NCBI RefSeq assembly: GCF_029633865.1
Contig: NC_079219.1
Span: 11,467,420-11,531,419, forward strand
Direction of reading: 5' to 3'
DNA from: Lampris incognitus
Lineage: Eukaryota > Chordata > Actinopteri > Lampriformes > Lampridae
DNA length: 64,000 nt
The position numbers and the translations under genes are program-made. Positions 43,428 through 56,725 of this stretch are shown here, piece after piece; the stretch's first letter is position 1; each line of letters starts with the position of its first letter. The notes under the pieces were generated by a model. That model saw only the letters and a list, made by a program, of their open reading frames with translations. It was not told where the DNA came from and searched no databases.

Positions 43428-45165
43428 TCGGCTGCTCCTGTTAGGGGTCGCCACAGCGGATCATCCATTTCCATCTCTTCCTGTAATCTGCATCTTCCTC
43501 TGTCACGCCAGCCACCTGCGTGTCCTCTCTCACCACATCCACAAACCTCCTTGGTCTTCCTCTTTTCCTCTTCCCTGGCAGCTCCATAATCAGCATCCTT
43601 CTCCCAATATACCCAGCATCTCTCCTCCACATATGTCCAAACCATCTCAATCTTGCCTCTCTTGCTTTGTCTCCGTTCCTAACCCTGTTCTTCTTCGTCA
43701 CTCCCAATGAAAATCTTAACATCTTCAACTCTGCCACCTCCAGCTTCATGTCCTGTCTTTTCCTCAGTGCCACTGTCTACAAACCATATAACATAGCTGG
43801 TCTCACAACCATCTTGTAAACCTCCTCATTAACTGTTGCTGGTACCCTTCCATTGCAAATCCCTCCTGACTCTCTTCTCCACCCACTCTACCCTGCCTGC
43901 ACTCTCTTCTTCACCTCTCTTCCGCCCTCTCCGTTCCTTTGGACAGTTGACCCCAAGTATTTAAACTCATACGCCTTCGTCACCTCTACTCCTTGCATCC
44001 TCACCATTCCACTGTCCTCCCTCTCATTCACGCATATGTATTCTGTCTTGCTCCTACTGACTTTCATTCCTCATTTCTTCAGTGCATACCTCCACCTCTC
44101 CAGGCTCTCCTCAACCTGCACCCTACTCTCACTACAGATCACAATGTCATCCACAAGCATCATAGTCCATGGAGACTCCTGCCTGATCTCATCTGTCAAC
44201 CTGTCCATCACCATTGCAAACAAGAAAGGGCTCAGGGCCGATCCTTGATGTAGTCCCATCTCCACCTTGAACCCATCTGTCATTCCAACCCTACACCTCA
44301 CCATTGTTACATGTCCTTCATACATATCCTGCACCACTCCTACATACTTCTCTGCAACTCTTGACTTCCTCATGCAATACCACACTTCCTCTCTCGGCAC
44401 CCGTCGTATGCTTTCTCTAAATCCACAGAGACACAATGTAACTCCTTCTGGCCTTCTCTATACTTCTAAATCAACATTCTCAAAGCAAACATCACATCTG
44501 TAGTGCTCTTTCATGGCATGAAACCATACTGCTGCTCGCTGATCATCACCTCTCCTCTTAATCTGGCTTCTATTACTCTTTCCCATATCTTCATGCTGTG
44601 GATGATCAACTTTATACCTCTGTAGTTGCTGCAGTTCTGCACATCGCCCTTATTCTTGAAAATCGGTACCAGTATGCTTCTTCTCCACTCCTCATGTATC
44701 CTCTCACTTTCCAAACAATCTAGTTAAAAACCCCACTGCCATCTCTCCTAAACACCTCCATGCTTCCACAGGTATGTCATCTGGACCAACTGCCTTTCCA
44801 ATCTTCATCCTCTTCATAGCTGCCCTCACTTCCTCTTTGTTAATCCATCACACTCCTGATTCAATATCCCCACATCATTCAAACTTCTCTCTCATTTTCT
44901 TCATTCATCAGGCCCTCAAAGTACTCCTTCCACCTTCTCAACGCACTCTCCTCACTTGTCAGCACATTTCCATCTCTATCCTTCATCATCCTAACCTGCC
45001 GCGCATCCTCACCCAGCTTGGTCCCTCTGTCTAGCCAATCGGTACAAGTCCTTTTCTCCTTCCCTATTGTCCAATCTCTCGTACAACTCACCATACGCCT
45101 TTTCCTGTGCCTTCGCCACCTCTCTCGTCACTTTATGCCGCATCTTAATATAGTATAATAAATGT
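43396..45165 (-). mobile_element. RTE-like LINE, 5'-truncated, decayed RT
   Basis: On the minus strand it covers the RT and C-terminal region of the family and ends in the typical '(AGT)n' tail at 43396-43425. The catalytic box reads LVDD where the intact copy has FADD. Small deletions and stops break the frame, for example near 44700. It stops at about 45165 in the region between endonuclease and RT. Confidence 0.88.
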
Positions 45166-45655
45166 AAAAAAAAAAATCAACAACCAAAAATCAAGCATAC
45201 AGCCATGCAGTCTCCAAAGACAAACATTGGTGGTAGAATGGGTCATACTGAGGAGCTCAGTGACTTTCAATATGGACAGCCGTGAGGAGATCTGTCTCAT
45301 TCAACTGCAAATTATGCCCCATTTGCATGGAATCTAGCATGTTATGTAAACTAGTTGTGTGATGTATGATGGTAAGAGTCATGTCTGGGTCAGAGGAGAT
45401 ATGTGAGATCCATGTAAAAGAGGACACGAGTTTAGTAAAGGCAAGAACTTTATTAATCTTTGTAGCTGTTAATAATTTCTTCACCAACATAACATGGTGT
45501 CATAAGTGGATGCAATTCCATGTGCGTGAACGCAGCCATCAAGAGTGGGGTTTTTCTTTTTCCTTTTTTTTTTTTGATGGAGCAAGGGAATGTGAGAAGG
45601 GCCATTTTCAATGTGTGACCTGCTAACGCACAGCCAGCTAGCTAGTCTCAAGCGC
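45166..45655. other. Possible LTR and leader of the Ty3/gypsy remnant
   Basis: A 'ggtgtcataagtgg' near 45494 resembles the leader that follows the LTR in many vertebrate LTR retrotransposons. The start of the LTR cannot be fixed and no second LTR was found. Confidence 0.3.
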
Positions 45656-45656
45656 C

Positions 45657-48540
45657 ATGATGAGCACAGCAGAGAGGGGATCGGAGCAAGACAACGAGCG
45701 GGCACCTACAGCACTACAGCCTCAAACCAACACCGCCAATTTCACTATCCAACTTTCCGAACCGTTTAACTTTGTAAAACTGCTGGAGTGGGAGAAATTG
45801 ATAAGAGGTTTCCAAAGATTCTGACTGGCTAGCAACCTCCATCTCTCACCTGAAGCTCATCAGGTAAACACCCTCGTCTATTGTATGGGAGAAGAGGCGG
45901 ATGACATTTTGCGAGGAAAAAACCTAACTGGTGCCCTGAGACAGGAATACAACTCTGTTAAAGAGGCTCTTGATAAATATTTTTTCTCTTAAAAAGAATT
46001 TTATTTCTGGGGGGGCAAAATTTAACAGAAGAGTGCAGTTAGGAACTGAAACTGTGGATTCATTCATCACTGCTTTGTATGCATAGGCCCAAAACCGTGA
46101 TTATGGCCCACTTCATGATGATTTGATTCATGACAGATTGGTTGTAGGACTGAGTGATATGGCCTTATCAGAGAAGATGCAGTTGGACAAAGACCTAACA
46201 CTGCAGAAAGCTGTGACTATGGCAAGGCAATCAAAAACTGTTAAGAGGTAGCAGCCAGACTTAAGGGAGGATGCTCTAAGTGTCAATAGTACCATGGGAT
46301 TTGATGCTTTCAAAAAAACAAAAACATAAGCTCAGAAAGCCAAAGCCATGCACACAGACCAAGTGGGGGGGGGGGGGGTGCAGAGGCAAAACCAGATCAG
46401 CCAGATCCACCAGCAGGCCATAAGTGTGGAAATACAGCTCATCCCATATGGCAGTGTCCTGCCAAGAACGTAGTGTGCCACACATGTGGGAAGAAGGGTC
46501 ACTTCCAAAAAGTCTGCAGGTCAGCAAAAGTAGTTAATACAGTAATCAATGCTCACACTTATGGTCTCTTCCTGGGTTCTGTAGAGGCTGGAGCAGATCC
46601 ATGGTCAGTGGATTTAATGATCTGGTACCAGAAAGTCAGGTTCAAAATTGATACTGGGGCATTCAACATCAGGCCTACAAAAACATTATAAAATCAGGGA
46701 CTGAAAAGCCACTATTTGGTCCAGGCGGCAGCCCCGTCACTCTCATAGGTGTGGCTAAAGAATCGCTTAAGGGTGAGCGCACAGTTCAGGAAGACTGTCC
46801 ATGATCTGCATACTCCTCTACTGGGCAGGCCAGCTACAATGAAACTGGAGCTTGTAGGAAGACTGAATAGCATCAACACTCAAATGAAGAGTGTTCATTA
46901 TGTGCTGGTCTATGTAGGGTGCAGCAGTCATACACCATAAAACTCAAGCCAGGGACAACACCGTTCTCCCTGTCAACGCCCAGACGAGTCCCTACACTCC
47001 TGCCAGGGTAAGGCTGAGAAGAGCTGGAGCGCATGGAATGTCTTGGCATAATATCCTCCACTACATCCACTCTTCTACCCACTTCCTTTTCTGACTACTT
47101 ACTAGAAATTAAATCCTGGTATTCATACCACTTCCTCAAACTTAATAGTGGTGAAAGTGAAGTCCTTTTTTTTAGGTACCAAATCTACTTTGGCTAAATC
47201 TGATAGTTTTTCTCTGACCATTGACAATTCTATAGTTCCTCCATCACCTCAAGTTAAGAGTCTGGGTGTCATCTTGGACAGCACATTATCTTTTGAGGCC
47301 CACATCAACAATGTTACTCGGTCTACATACTTCCACCTACACAATATCAATCATCTTCGCCCATCACTTACACCTAACAGCACCGCCATACTCAGTCACA
47401 TCCTGGTTACATCCCGTATTGACTACTGCAATTCTATCCTCTTTGGTCTTCCCCTCAAGTGTCTTCATAAACTTCAGTTGGTCCAGAATTCAGCTGCCCG
47501 TATCATTACCAGAACTCCTTCCATAGATCATATCGCTCCTGTTCTTCAGCAACTCCATTGGCTCCCTGTTAAATACCGTATTGACTTCAAGATCCTGCTC
47601 CTCACCTTTAAGGCCCTTAATAACCTAGCTCCTTCATATCTTTCCGAACTCCTTCATATCCACACGCCCTCCCACACTCTCAGATCCTCTTCTGCTCTCC
47701 AGCTCACTACACCATCACTTGACTATCGTGGGGTCTAGAGCCTTCAGTCATTCTGCCCCCCGCCTATGGAACGCTCTCCCACAAGACATTCACAACACTG
47801 ACTCTCTTTCAACCTTCAAATCTCATCTCAAAACGCACCTTTTCAAACTGGCATATTCAGTCTGATCCACACTTCACTAAGTTTTGTGAGGATGGTGATT
47901 TTATACTTATCTGTTGTATTAACTTTTTAATTGTCTACCCTGCTTTGTTTTGATTTTATGCTGTCTGATACAGTGCTGCTTGTTTGTTGTTTTTTGTTTT
48001 TTAACTGTGTTCTGCAACGTGTCCTTGAGTGCTCTGAAAGGCACCCACAAATAAAATGTATTATTATTATGATTATTATTATTATTATCCGGAGTGGAAG
48101 AGCCTACTGACTGGTATGCGGGTATGGTGCCAGTGCCCAAGAAGAACAATACAGCACGAATCTGTGTGGCCCTCACTAAACTAAATGAGGTGATGTACAG
48201 AGAGAAATTCATTCTACCCTTGATGGAGCAGATGGTATGGATGTTAGCAGGTGTACGGGTGTTCAGCAATCTCGATCCTAATATGGGCTCCTGGATGGTG
48301 CCATTGCCAGAGGAATCTGCTAAATACACTACCTTCACTACACCGTTTTGACACTATTACTTTAATGTGCTACCATTTGGGATTAGGTCTACCCCTGAAC
48401 ATTTCCGGCACCGTCTGTCACTCGCCCTGAGGGAATCCAAGGTACAGTGTGCCACACTGATGAGGTGATTATATGGGGCATGTCACAGGAGGAGCACGAC
48501 AGAAGACTTCACTCTGTGGTAGCAAGATTCCAGAAAGCAC
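45657..48540 (+). pseudogene. Ty3/gypsy-like LTR retrotransposon remnant (gag-pol), interrupted
   Basis: Gag starts near MMSTAERGSEQDNE (45657). The nucleocapsid knuckle CHTCGKKGHFQKVC lies near 46475-46515, followed by a protease-like FKIDTGA at about 46640. RT continues after an inserted LINE: SGVEEPTDWYAGMVPVPKKNN at 48090, then SNLDPNMGSW and ESAKYTTFTTPF, then a degenerate VIIWG box near 48470. Stops occur throughout, and the RT catalytic YxDD-type box is eroded. The remainder of pol is lost at 48540. Confidence 0.82.
47056..48088 (+). mobile_element. L2-like LINE 3' part inserted in the gypsy remnant
   Basis: A 196-codon frame (47148-47738) shows the RT C-terminal landmarks [43 protein letters not shown] and [10 protein letters not shown]. 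The following frame gives LWNALPQDI and STFKSHLKTHLFKLAY. It ends in an (ATT)n tail. The gypsy frame resumes directly after, which shows the insertion. L2 assignment is by these motifs. Confidence 0.85.
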
Positions 48541-49385
48541 ACCACAGCCATTTCCATCCTTTTCGCAAAATCCACCACCATCTGTCTTTCCACATTCCTC
48601 TCCTTGACACCATACCAACGCCACCTCCTCATCACCTCTTTTCCCTTCACCAACATGCCCGTTGAAGTCCGCTCCAATCACCACTCTCCTCCTTGGGTAC
48701 ACTTTCCACCACTTCATCCAATTCACTCCAGAATTCTTCTTTCTCTTCCATCTCACAACCAACTTGCGGGGTGGGGCACAAGCACTGATAACATTCATCA
48801 ACAACACACTTTCGATTTCCAGATTCATACTCATCACTCTGTCTGACACTCTCTTCACCTCCAGCACACTCTTGACATACTCTTCCTTCAGAATTACCCC
48901 TACCTCATTTCTCCTCCCATTCGCACAATGGTAGAAGAGTTTGAACCCTCCTCCGATGTTCCTGGCCTTACTCCCCTTCCACCTGGTCTCTTCCACACAC
49001 AGTATACCTACCTTCCTTCTCTCCATCATATCAGCCAGCTCTCTCCCTTTACCAGTCATAGTGCCAACATTCAAAGTTCTAACTCTCACCTCCACACTGC
49101 TACCCTTCCACCTCTCCCGCTGCCTCTGTACATGCCTTCCCCCTCTCCTTCTCCTTCGCCCAACAGTAGCATAGTTTCCACCGGCACCTACTGGCCAGTT
49201 GTACTGGTGGTGGTCGTTGGTAACCCGGGCCTTGACTTATACGGTATGGAAATCTGATTCATGAGCCGCATATTTGATTTGGCAAAGATTTTATGCAAGA
49301 TGCCCTTCTTGACATAACCCTCTCAATTTATCTGGGCTTGGGACCGGCACTAAGAATGCACTGGTTTGTGCATCCTCAGCGACTG
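48541..49385 (-). mobile_element. RTE-like LINE 5' part (endonuclease), 3'-truncated
   Basis: On the minus strand it runs from the family 5' end near 49385 through the endonuclease frame (VGILCVEETRWKGS, VVIGADFNGHVGEG) and stops at 48541 in mid-domain. The missing side is the 3' side, the opposite of usual LINE truncation. Frame breaks are present. Confidence 0.85.
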
Positions 49386-49761
49386 GGTTTCATCTCATGC
49401 TGCTCCAAGGTCTTATTTAGAGGAAGGACCACATGGAGTAGTAAGTAGGAACAGAACGCAACTCATAGTACCTATGCAAAACAATGGCGACAATATGACA
49501 ACAGTCAGCCAGACAGGAGAAACTTTAGAGCAGGGGTCTCAAACTACTGGCCCGCAGGCCACATCCGGCCCACGAGGCAGTTTTGTGTGGTCCGTGCTAG
49601 ATTTATTAAGCGATCTGGTCCGTGTATCCATTTTGTGTACTACTTTCGCTTTTTTTTTTCCTTTTTGTTAAACTTTTCTGTTTCAAGTTGTAAGTACTCA
49701 GTTAAGATTAGCTGTATGGCCAGTTGCAGATGACATAGCTTAATATCAGTTTCACAGCATG

Positions 49762-49928
<167 letters not shown>

Positions 49929-50037
49929 TAGCCAGGCAACGCAAGTATATAAACCCAGTAGGCTAACCCACTGTGAAATATCTCACATGAGCTTGCTAAC
50001 ATAAATTGTTGTCACTACTTGCAGAAGTTTTGTAAAA

Positions 50038-51765
50038 ATGTCACTTTCAAAAGCCAAAAGAAAAGCTCACCAGGAGCACTGACACTTCCAAGAGAAATGG
50101 ACATGTGACTACTTCCTCACTGAATTTAATGCATTCATGATCTGTCTAATTTGCAAGGAAAAAGTTGCCATCCTGAAGAATTTCAATATGAAGCGACATT
50201 ACACTACTAAAACATGCAGAGGAGGATGATCGGCTCAAAGGTGAGGAGAGAAAGGCAGCACACTTTCAAAAAAGTCTGTCCCGTCCGCAGAACTTTTTTC
50301 ACAAAGCCAAAAACACTGATGCAGCTGTCGAACCTATGTCGTAAGTGAGGCAATAGCGAAGGCTGGCAAGCCATTTACAGAGGGACAGACTCTGAGAGAC
50401 TGCATGCTGCAGGTGGCAAATATCATTTGCCCGGAGAAGACACCTTTATTCGGAAACGTCAGTCTCAGCCCAAATACACAAACGGATCAATGAGTTGTCA
50501 GGCGACATTTATACACTTGTGCACTAAAGCAAAGTACACTATTCTTTGGCACTCAATGAAAGCACAGATGTAAATGATAATGCTCAGCTCGCTATATTTG
50601 TAAGGGGTATCAATGACCGTGTTGAGTTAACAGAAGAACTGCCAACTTTATATCCAATGCAGGGAAAGACTACGGCCAAAGATCTATTTCAGGTGCTGTG
50701 CAATGCAATTGAGGGTGCTGGTCTACCCTGGAATAAATTGACTGGAATCACCACTGATGGTGCCCCGTCAATGATGGGAAGAAAAGCTGGAGGATGAGAA
50801 TGTAGATCCCGCAACTGTATTGCACTGTATCATTCACCAGCAGGCACTCTGCAGCAAATGCCTGAAATTTGACAGTGTTATGACTGTTGTAGTGAAATGC
50901 ATTAATTACATCAGATCAGTAGGGTTACAACACCGTCAGTTCTGTGCTTTTCTGGAGGAAATAGATGCAACATATGGAGATGTGTTGTACTTCACAGAAG
51001 TGAACTGGTTGAACAGGGGCAGTGTCCTGAAAAGGTTTTTTGAAATGAGGGAGGTGATCAGAGAATTCATGAAAGAAGGCAGGCTCCATGTTCCTGAGCT
51101 TGATGATCCCAAATGGCACATGGATTTAGCTTTCTTAGTTGATAACCCACAAGCATTTAGCACTCTTAATTTAAAACTGCAGGGGCCAGACCAACTTGTC
51201 ACTGTAGCATTCGATAGCGTGATGAAACTCAGATTATGGAAAACACAGCTCACAGAGAAAAGATTTGTCCACTTCCCAACATACCAGTCAACTATTGATG
51301 ATGGTGCCAGAGTCAATGATAATGAATATGTGACTGCCACTGAAAGACTCACAGCACCATTTTCCAATTATTTGCAGACCCCTTCTCCTCTGATGTGGAC
51401 AGTGCTCCAAGCACATTTCAAATGGAGCTCACAGACTTGCAGTGCAACACTGAGCTCAAGGCAAGGTTCAGAGAGACACAAGGAAAGCAGGACATGCTTG
51501 GACAGTTTCTCAGAGAGCGTCTCAAAACATTCCTACAGTGTCCAAACTGTTCAGGAAGGTCATGTGTCTTTTCAGAAGCACTTATCTGTGTGAGAAACTG
51601 TTCTCAACTATGAACTTTCATAAACCAAATCATGGGTCCAGACTGACCAAAGAACATCTCCAGGCTGTCCTCAGGGTGTCCACTGCCCAGTCCCTGAAAG
51701 CAAATGTGCTTCACCCGTGTCAGCAGATGACGTGCCAGGTTTCTGGCAAGGAAGTAGGCTAAATA
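50038..51765 (+). pseudogene. hAT transposase, Charlie/GTF2IRD2-like, broken
   Basis: It starts MSLSKAKRK and has a BED-type finger region CLICKEKVAILKNFNMKRHY. The conserved blocks follow in order: LNESTDVNDNAQLAIFVRG, GITTDGAPSMMGRKAG, HCIIHQQALCSK, YFTEVNWLNRGSVLKRFFEMR, then the C-terminal dimerisation block STYLCEKLFSTMNF. At least four stops or frameshifts interrupt it (for example near 50083, 50797, 51395 and 51540). Vertebrate GTF2IRD2 carries a domesticated relative of this transposase; this copy is not domesticated. Confidence 0.88.
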
Positions 51766-51802
51766 TGTAGGTCAAGGCTAGGCTACACTATGTACATAGT
51801 TA

Positions 51803-53390
51803 AAATGCCTTGCAAAAGTATTCAACCCCGTTAACAGTCATCACTAATTTCTGGATTATAAAAGATACTCACACATCTGTTCCGGAACAATATTATTTTT
51901 ATGAACCCATAAGCTCTAACAGCATGTTACCAAAGCCAAAATAAGTTATGTTTCCCCGACTTTTTATTAATAAACTAAAAACTAAAATATAGTGCTTACA
52001 TAAGTATTCAACCCCTTGTGCTCTGAATGCTCCAAGTTTACACAAATGACAAATTATTCCAATTGCACATAATTAGTGATCACCTGTAAGATATTAAAGT
52101 AACGGTCTTGTTTATGGGTATAAAAAGCACTCTGTGTAAAGTTCATTAGCTGGGCGCAAAAGGCATCAGAAAACGAAGGCAAAGGAGCATAATACTGAAG
52201 TAAGAGACAAAGTGATTAAAATGCAGAAGGCAGGAAAGGGATACAAAACAATATCCAAGTGTTTGGTTGTCCCACAGAACACTGTTGGATCCATTGTCAG
52301 AAAGTGGAAGCTGTATCACAACACCCAGACGTTTTGTAGGACAGGCCGTCCCTCAAAGCTAAGTGTCCGAGCAAGACGTGGGCCGGTGAGGAAAGCCACA
52401 GATGATCCTGCAATCACTTTGAAGGAGCTCCAGAGGTCAGTGGCTGAAACTGGATTAAATGTGCATGAGTCAATCATATCACGGGCTCTCCATAAATCAG
52501 GCCTGTATGGGGAGGTGGCAAGAAAGAAGCCGTTGCTCAAAACCATGCATACAAAAGCACACTTGGAGTTTGCTACCAAGCATGAGAGAGACCCAGTTAG
52601 GATGTGAGTAAAGGTTTTGTGGTCAGATGAGATGAAAGTTGAGCTTTTTGGCCAAGACTCTAAACTTGATGTGTGGTACAAACCTAACACTGTTCATGCC
52701 TTAAAAAATCACCCCCCCTGCAGTGAAGCATGGCGGCGGCAGCATAATGCTATGGGGTTGCTTTTCATCTGCAGGCACTGGGAACCTCGTTCAAACTGAG
52801 GGAAGAATGGATGGAGCTAAATATAGGGAAATATTGGAAGAAAACCTGTTGCAGTGGGCCATAAAACTGAAGCTTGGGAGAAGGTTCACCTTCCAGCAGC
52901 ACAATTATCCTAAGCACAAGGCTAAAGCAACAATGACGTGGCTCAGCAACAAAAAGGTGAACGTTTTGGAGTGGACAAGTCAAGGTCCGGACCTCAACCC
53001 AATTGAAAATCTGTGGCACAGACTGAAAATTGCAGTTCAGAGGCGCCATCCCACAAACCTGCAAAATCTGTACAAATTCTGCCGAGAAGAACAGGCAAAA
53101 ATTACTCCAGAAGAATGTGCAAAGCTTGTACATACTTACCCCAAGAGAATCGTGGCTGTTATCACAGCAAAAGGGTACTCAACAAAATATTGATATGTGG
53201 GGGTAGAATACTTATGCAAGCACTATATTTTAGATCTTATTTAAAGTCAGTGAAACATAACTTATTTTGGCTTTGGGAATATCCTTTTAGAGCTTATGGG
53301 CTCACAAAAATAATACTGTTCAGGAACAGATGAGTATCTTTTATAATCCATAAATGAGTGATGACTGTTGAATACTTTTGCAAGGCACTG
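51803..53390 (+). mobile_element. Tc1-like transposon with long inverted ends, nested in the hAT
   Basis: TA dinucleotides flank it (51801-51802 and 53391-53392). The inverted ends ('atgccttgcaaaagtattcaa' and the mirrored right end) stay similar for about 200 bases. It encodes a broken transposase. Confidence 0.9.
52212..53193 (+). pseudogene. Tc1/mariner transposase, broken
   Basis: The N-terminal paired-like helix-turn-helix (YKTISKCLVVPQNTVGSIVRKW) and GRPSKLS linker are clear. A stop at about 52605 and a frameshift near 52710 split it. The first catalytic Asp region WSDEMKVELFG is present. The second-Asp region reads QQHNYPKHKA where active elements have QDNDPKH, so the aspartates are lost. 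DLNPIENLWHRLK retains the final Glu. It is inactive. Confidence 0.9.
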
Positions 53391-53553
53391 TAACTATTCA
53401 TGTAAAACTCTGAAAAAATGTGAAATAATAATAAAAATGATGTGAACGTTATATATAGTCGAACAGTTTTTTCTTCATCCCTATTGCACCGGCCCTCCTC
53501 CATAAGACCACCTGTCAAGTGGCCCCCAGGTAATTTGAGTTTGAGCCTCTTTG

Positions 53554-54020
53554 CCTTAAACTGTCTTGTTCCTACATACATTTGTGATTCAATGACACGG
53601 TATATGCCCTCTCGACCATTAAGATCTACAGATGCTGGTTATTCCCAGGTCTGGGTTTGTTACAAAGGGTGATGGGGGTTTTGCTATTAGAGCCCCCACA
53701 CTATGGAACTGTCTTCCTGTTGAACTAAGACTAACCAAGTCTCTAGCGTCTTTTAAATCTCTATTTAAAACTTTTCTCTTTGTGAAAGCTTTTGGAAACG
53801 TTTGATATTTGTTTTTATTTATTTATACAGTTTGTATTTATATTCCCTTTAATCTGTTCTTCAATTTTTTTTACCTCCTCTTTGCTCATGTCCTTTGGTC
53901 TTATTCTCATGTTTGCCTTGTCTAGTTTTATTAATTTTTTTGTGAAGCACTTTGTAACATTGTTTAGAAAAGTGTTATATAAATAGTTATTATTATCATT
54001 ATTATTATTATACAATGACA
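53554..54020 (+). mobile_element. L2/CR1-like LINE 3' end
   Basis: The frame reads CLVPTYICDSMTRYMPSRPLRS and then APTLWNCLPVELRLTKSLASFKS, the RT C-terminal tail. It ends with 'gaagcactttgtaac..ttatataaatagttattattat', the usual LINE 3' end. Confidence 0.75.
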
Positions 54021-54024
54021 TTCT

Positions 54025-54472
54025 AGAGAATTGTATGCTTCCAACTTTGTGACAACAGTTTGGGGAAGGCCCTTTCCCGCTTCAGCACGACGACAATGCC
54101 CACGTACACAAAGCGAGGTCCATACAGACATGGTTTGCCGAGTTTGATGGGGTAGAACTTGATGGGCCTGCACAGAGCCTTGACCTCATCCCCACTCAAC
54201 CCCATCCAGTTGGAACGCTGTCTGTGAGTCGGGCATCCTCCCCAACATCAGTGCCCAACCTCACTGATGCTCTTGTGGTTGAATGGGAACTAATTCCTGC
54301 AGCCACGTTCCAAAATCTGGTGGAGAGCCTTCCCAGAAGAGTGGAGGCTGTTGTAGCAGCAAAGGGGGGGGGGTCAACTCCATATTAATGTCCATGGCTT
54401 TGGAATGAGATATTCAGCAAGCTCATATGGGTGTGATGGTTGGGTGTCCACACACTTTAGCCATGGAGTGTA
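54025..54472 (+). mobile_element. Tc1-like transposon 3' fragment
   Basis: It corresponds to the transposase C-terminal half ('caacagtttggggaaggccc', 'gcacagagccttgacctcat', 'gagagccttcccagaagagtgg') through the 3' end 'ctttagccatggagtgta'. It differs from the two other Tc1 copies here. Only fragments of the frame remain. Confidence 0.8.
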
Positions 54473-55176
54473 TCCGCCTGGCCTCCAGCAGCAGCGACGT
54501 GCTTTGTGAAATGTTAAATTAAGACAGGAAACCCGGGAAAAACTTCTCAGGTTTCAAATTTCCCAGAGTTCAACGACAGTTTGGAAAGGGATTTTTTTTT
54601 GACAGTGTAGTTGAAAGTAAGGACATTCAACTTCTTAGAAGTACATCTAAACACTACCAGACTGTTGTGCAGTGATGTATTAACAACAAATCAAATCAGA
54701 CAGGACAAACTAATTCAAATAGAAAGGTAGTGTGTGATTGTGTGTGTCATTTCTAACCTCCTCCAGTAGCGGTCACTTTATGGCTGTATAGCGACAGTTA
54801 AAGCCTGAAATCTCATAACTGATAAAGTGGCGATCGCATCAGAAGTTGCACAATCTGCTATTCATATCAACTCACGTGCCTTTAAGGAATCTGTAATTCA
54901 TGGAAGACTAAAAGCTTAATTAATGGTCAGTCCCCAAGGCCTGTACTGTTCAGCCACGTCAGAATCCAAACTAATGACTTTGCAAGGCACTATTTGGCTA
55001 GCAACCTGCCGGTGAGGCGGCGTTCAATTTAAAACAAACACATCAACCTGGAGGGACGAGGTGGGCTGGCCGACACTCGAGTTACAAGATACAAGCATGA
55101 CAACACCAGACAACAGTGACACACAGTGACACAACTGCACTTGATGCACAATTCACTATTGTGGAACTTTCTTTTG
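54473..55176. other. Intergenic, nothing recognised
   Basis: No repeat landmark or credible frame. Confidence 0.45.
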
Positions 55177-55437
55177 TCGCCAGCCGCTTCTTTTCACCTG
55201 ACAGTGAGGAGTTTCCCCAGGAGGACGCAGCACATGGGAGGATCACGCTACCCCGCCCCCGAACAGGCGCCCCGACCGACCAGGGGGGACGCTAGCGGAG
55301 GGACCAGTACACACACCCACATACTGCTTCCCACTGTAGGGACGCCCGAGCAAGCCGGAAGGAACACGGGGATTTGAACCGGTGATCCCCGTGTTGCTAG
55401 GCAACGGAATAGACCGCTACGCTACCCAGATGCCCCT
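55177..55437 (-). mobile_element. SINE family A, 3'-truncated
   Basis: On the minus strand it runs from the head near 55436 ('ggcatctgggtagcgtagcgg', B-box 'ggttcaaatcc') to about 55177 in mid-body. Confidence 0.85.
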
Positions 55438-55739
55438 ACTGTGGAACGTTCTTTGACAGAGCGTTGACCCCTGTTTGGGGGTCTGCATGAACCCTAGTCA
55501 GCTATACTGAATGTGTGACGTGAAAAGATGAAGGTACACTGTAATAAAACAGTTAAGCCTCATTCAACAATTCTGTGGTAGGTGTTGATCAACTAAAGGA
55601 AGTTAAACAACTGCTGCCAGCACTGTGTTGGTGTGGTTGTCATGTTAGTAAAGTTGTGGGAGGGAATCCCCCAACAGCAACACTCCTCCCCTCCTGACTT
55701 CTCCTCTGTCCCTGCAGGCAAAAGGTCTTTCTATCCACC

Positions 55740-55744
<5 letters not shown>

Positions 55745-55814
<70 letters not shown>

Positions 55815-55845
55815 GCACACACGCACACACACACGCATGCACACA
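55745..55845. repeat. (CA)n microsatellite
   Basis: A CA run of about 100 bases with a few CGCA variants at its end. Confidence 0.97.
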
Positions 55846-56040
55846 AAAGCAGCTGTGACCTTCAGTGATGCATCCTTTGACTCTGTTTTGATGTTTATTT
55901 GTCTCGTCAGTGTTTATTTTGAACAAGCTTGCTTTTTTCACATCACTTTGAGATAAACCAGTTTAATAAAGAAGACCCTGAAAGAGGAACTGAGGGAAAA
56001 GTAGATAGCCATGAGACAGCCATGAGTCAGAGGGCTAGCA

Positions 56041-56041
<1 letters not shown>

Positions 56042-56088
<47 letters not shown>

Positions 56089-56123
56089 CATACTGTTTTG
56101 CCCCTTATGTATGTATGTATGTA

Positions 56124-56161
<38 letters not shown>

Positions 56162-56227
56162 GGGATATATATGGGGATATATATGGGGATATATATGGGG
56201 ATATATATGGGGATATATATATATATG

Positions 56228-56318
<91 letters not shown>

Positions 56319-56340
56319 GGCAAAACAGTATGTTAGCCTT
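56042..56340. repeat. (TA)n, ATGGGGATAT tandem and (TA)n with inverted flanks
   Basis: Two TA runs (56042-56088, 56225-56316) enclose (GTAT)n, (TG)n and about six 12-base ATGGGGATATAT units. The sequence 'aacatactgttttgcccc' at 56087 is inverted at 56316 ('ggggcaaaacagtatgtt'), which makes the block strongly hairpin-forming. Confidence 0.92.
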
Positions 56341-56692
56341 TGTGTGTGTGTGTGTGTGTGTGTACACATGCTATTCTTGGACACCTGTGGTTCATTCTGA
56401 GTCTGGCTGTGGGCTGTGTACACTAAACCTAGGCCAGCGCTGTCTATACGTGTATACTATATACATGTATATGTCTATGTAAACGTGGATATATACAAAT
56501 ATATATATATATATGTGTGTGTGTGTGTATATATATATAGCGGGTTTTTTTGGAAACCGTCAATGGTGTTGATAAAAGTGTTCAACTAATGAGGAGCGAA
56601 ATATCAATATAGATGTAGGAAAATACTTTTACTATTGTATTGCTATGTATTAAAAGTTTTTTTAATATATATATGTATATACACACGTATAC

Positions 56693-56725
<33 letters not shown>

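Noticed and set aside
50820-51593. A GTF2IRD2-like host gene
   Set aside because: The similarity is to the hAT transposase part only, hAT ends are present, and the frame is broken several times. It is a transposon copy.
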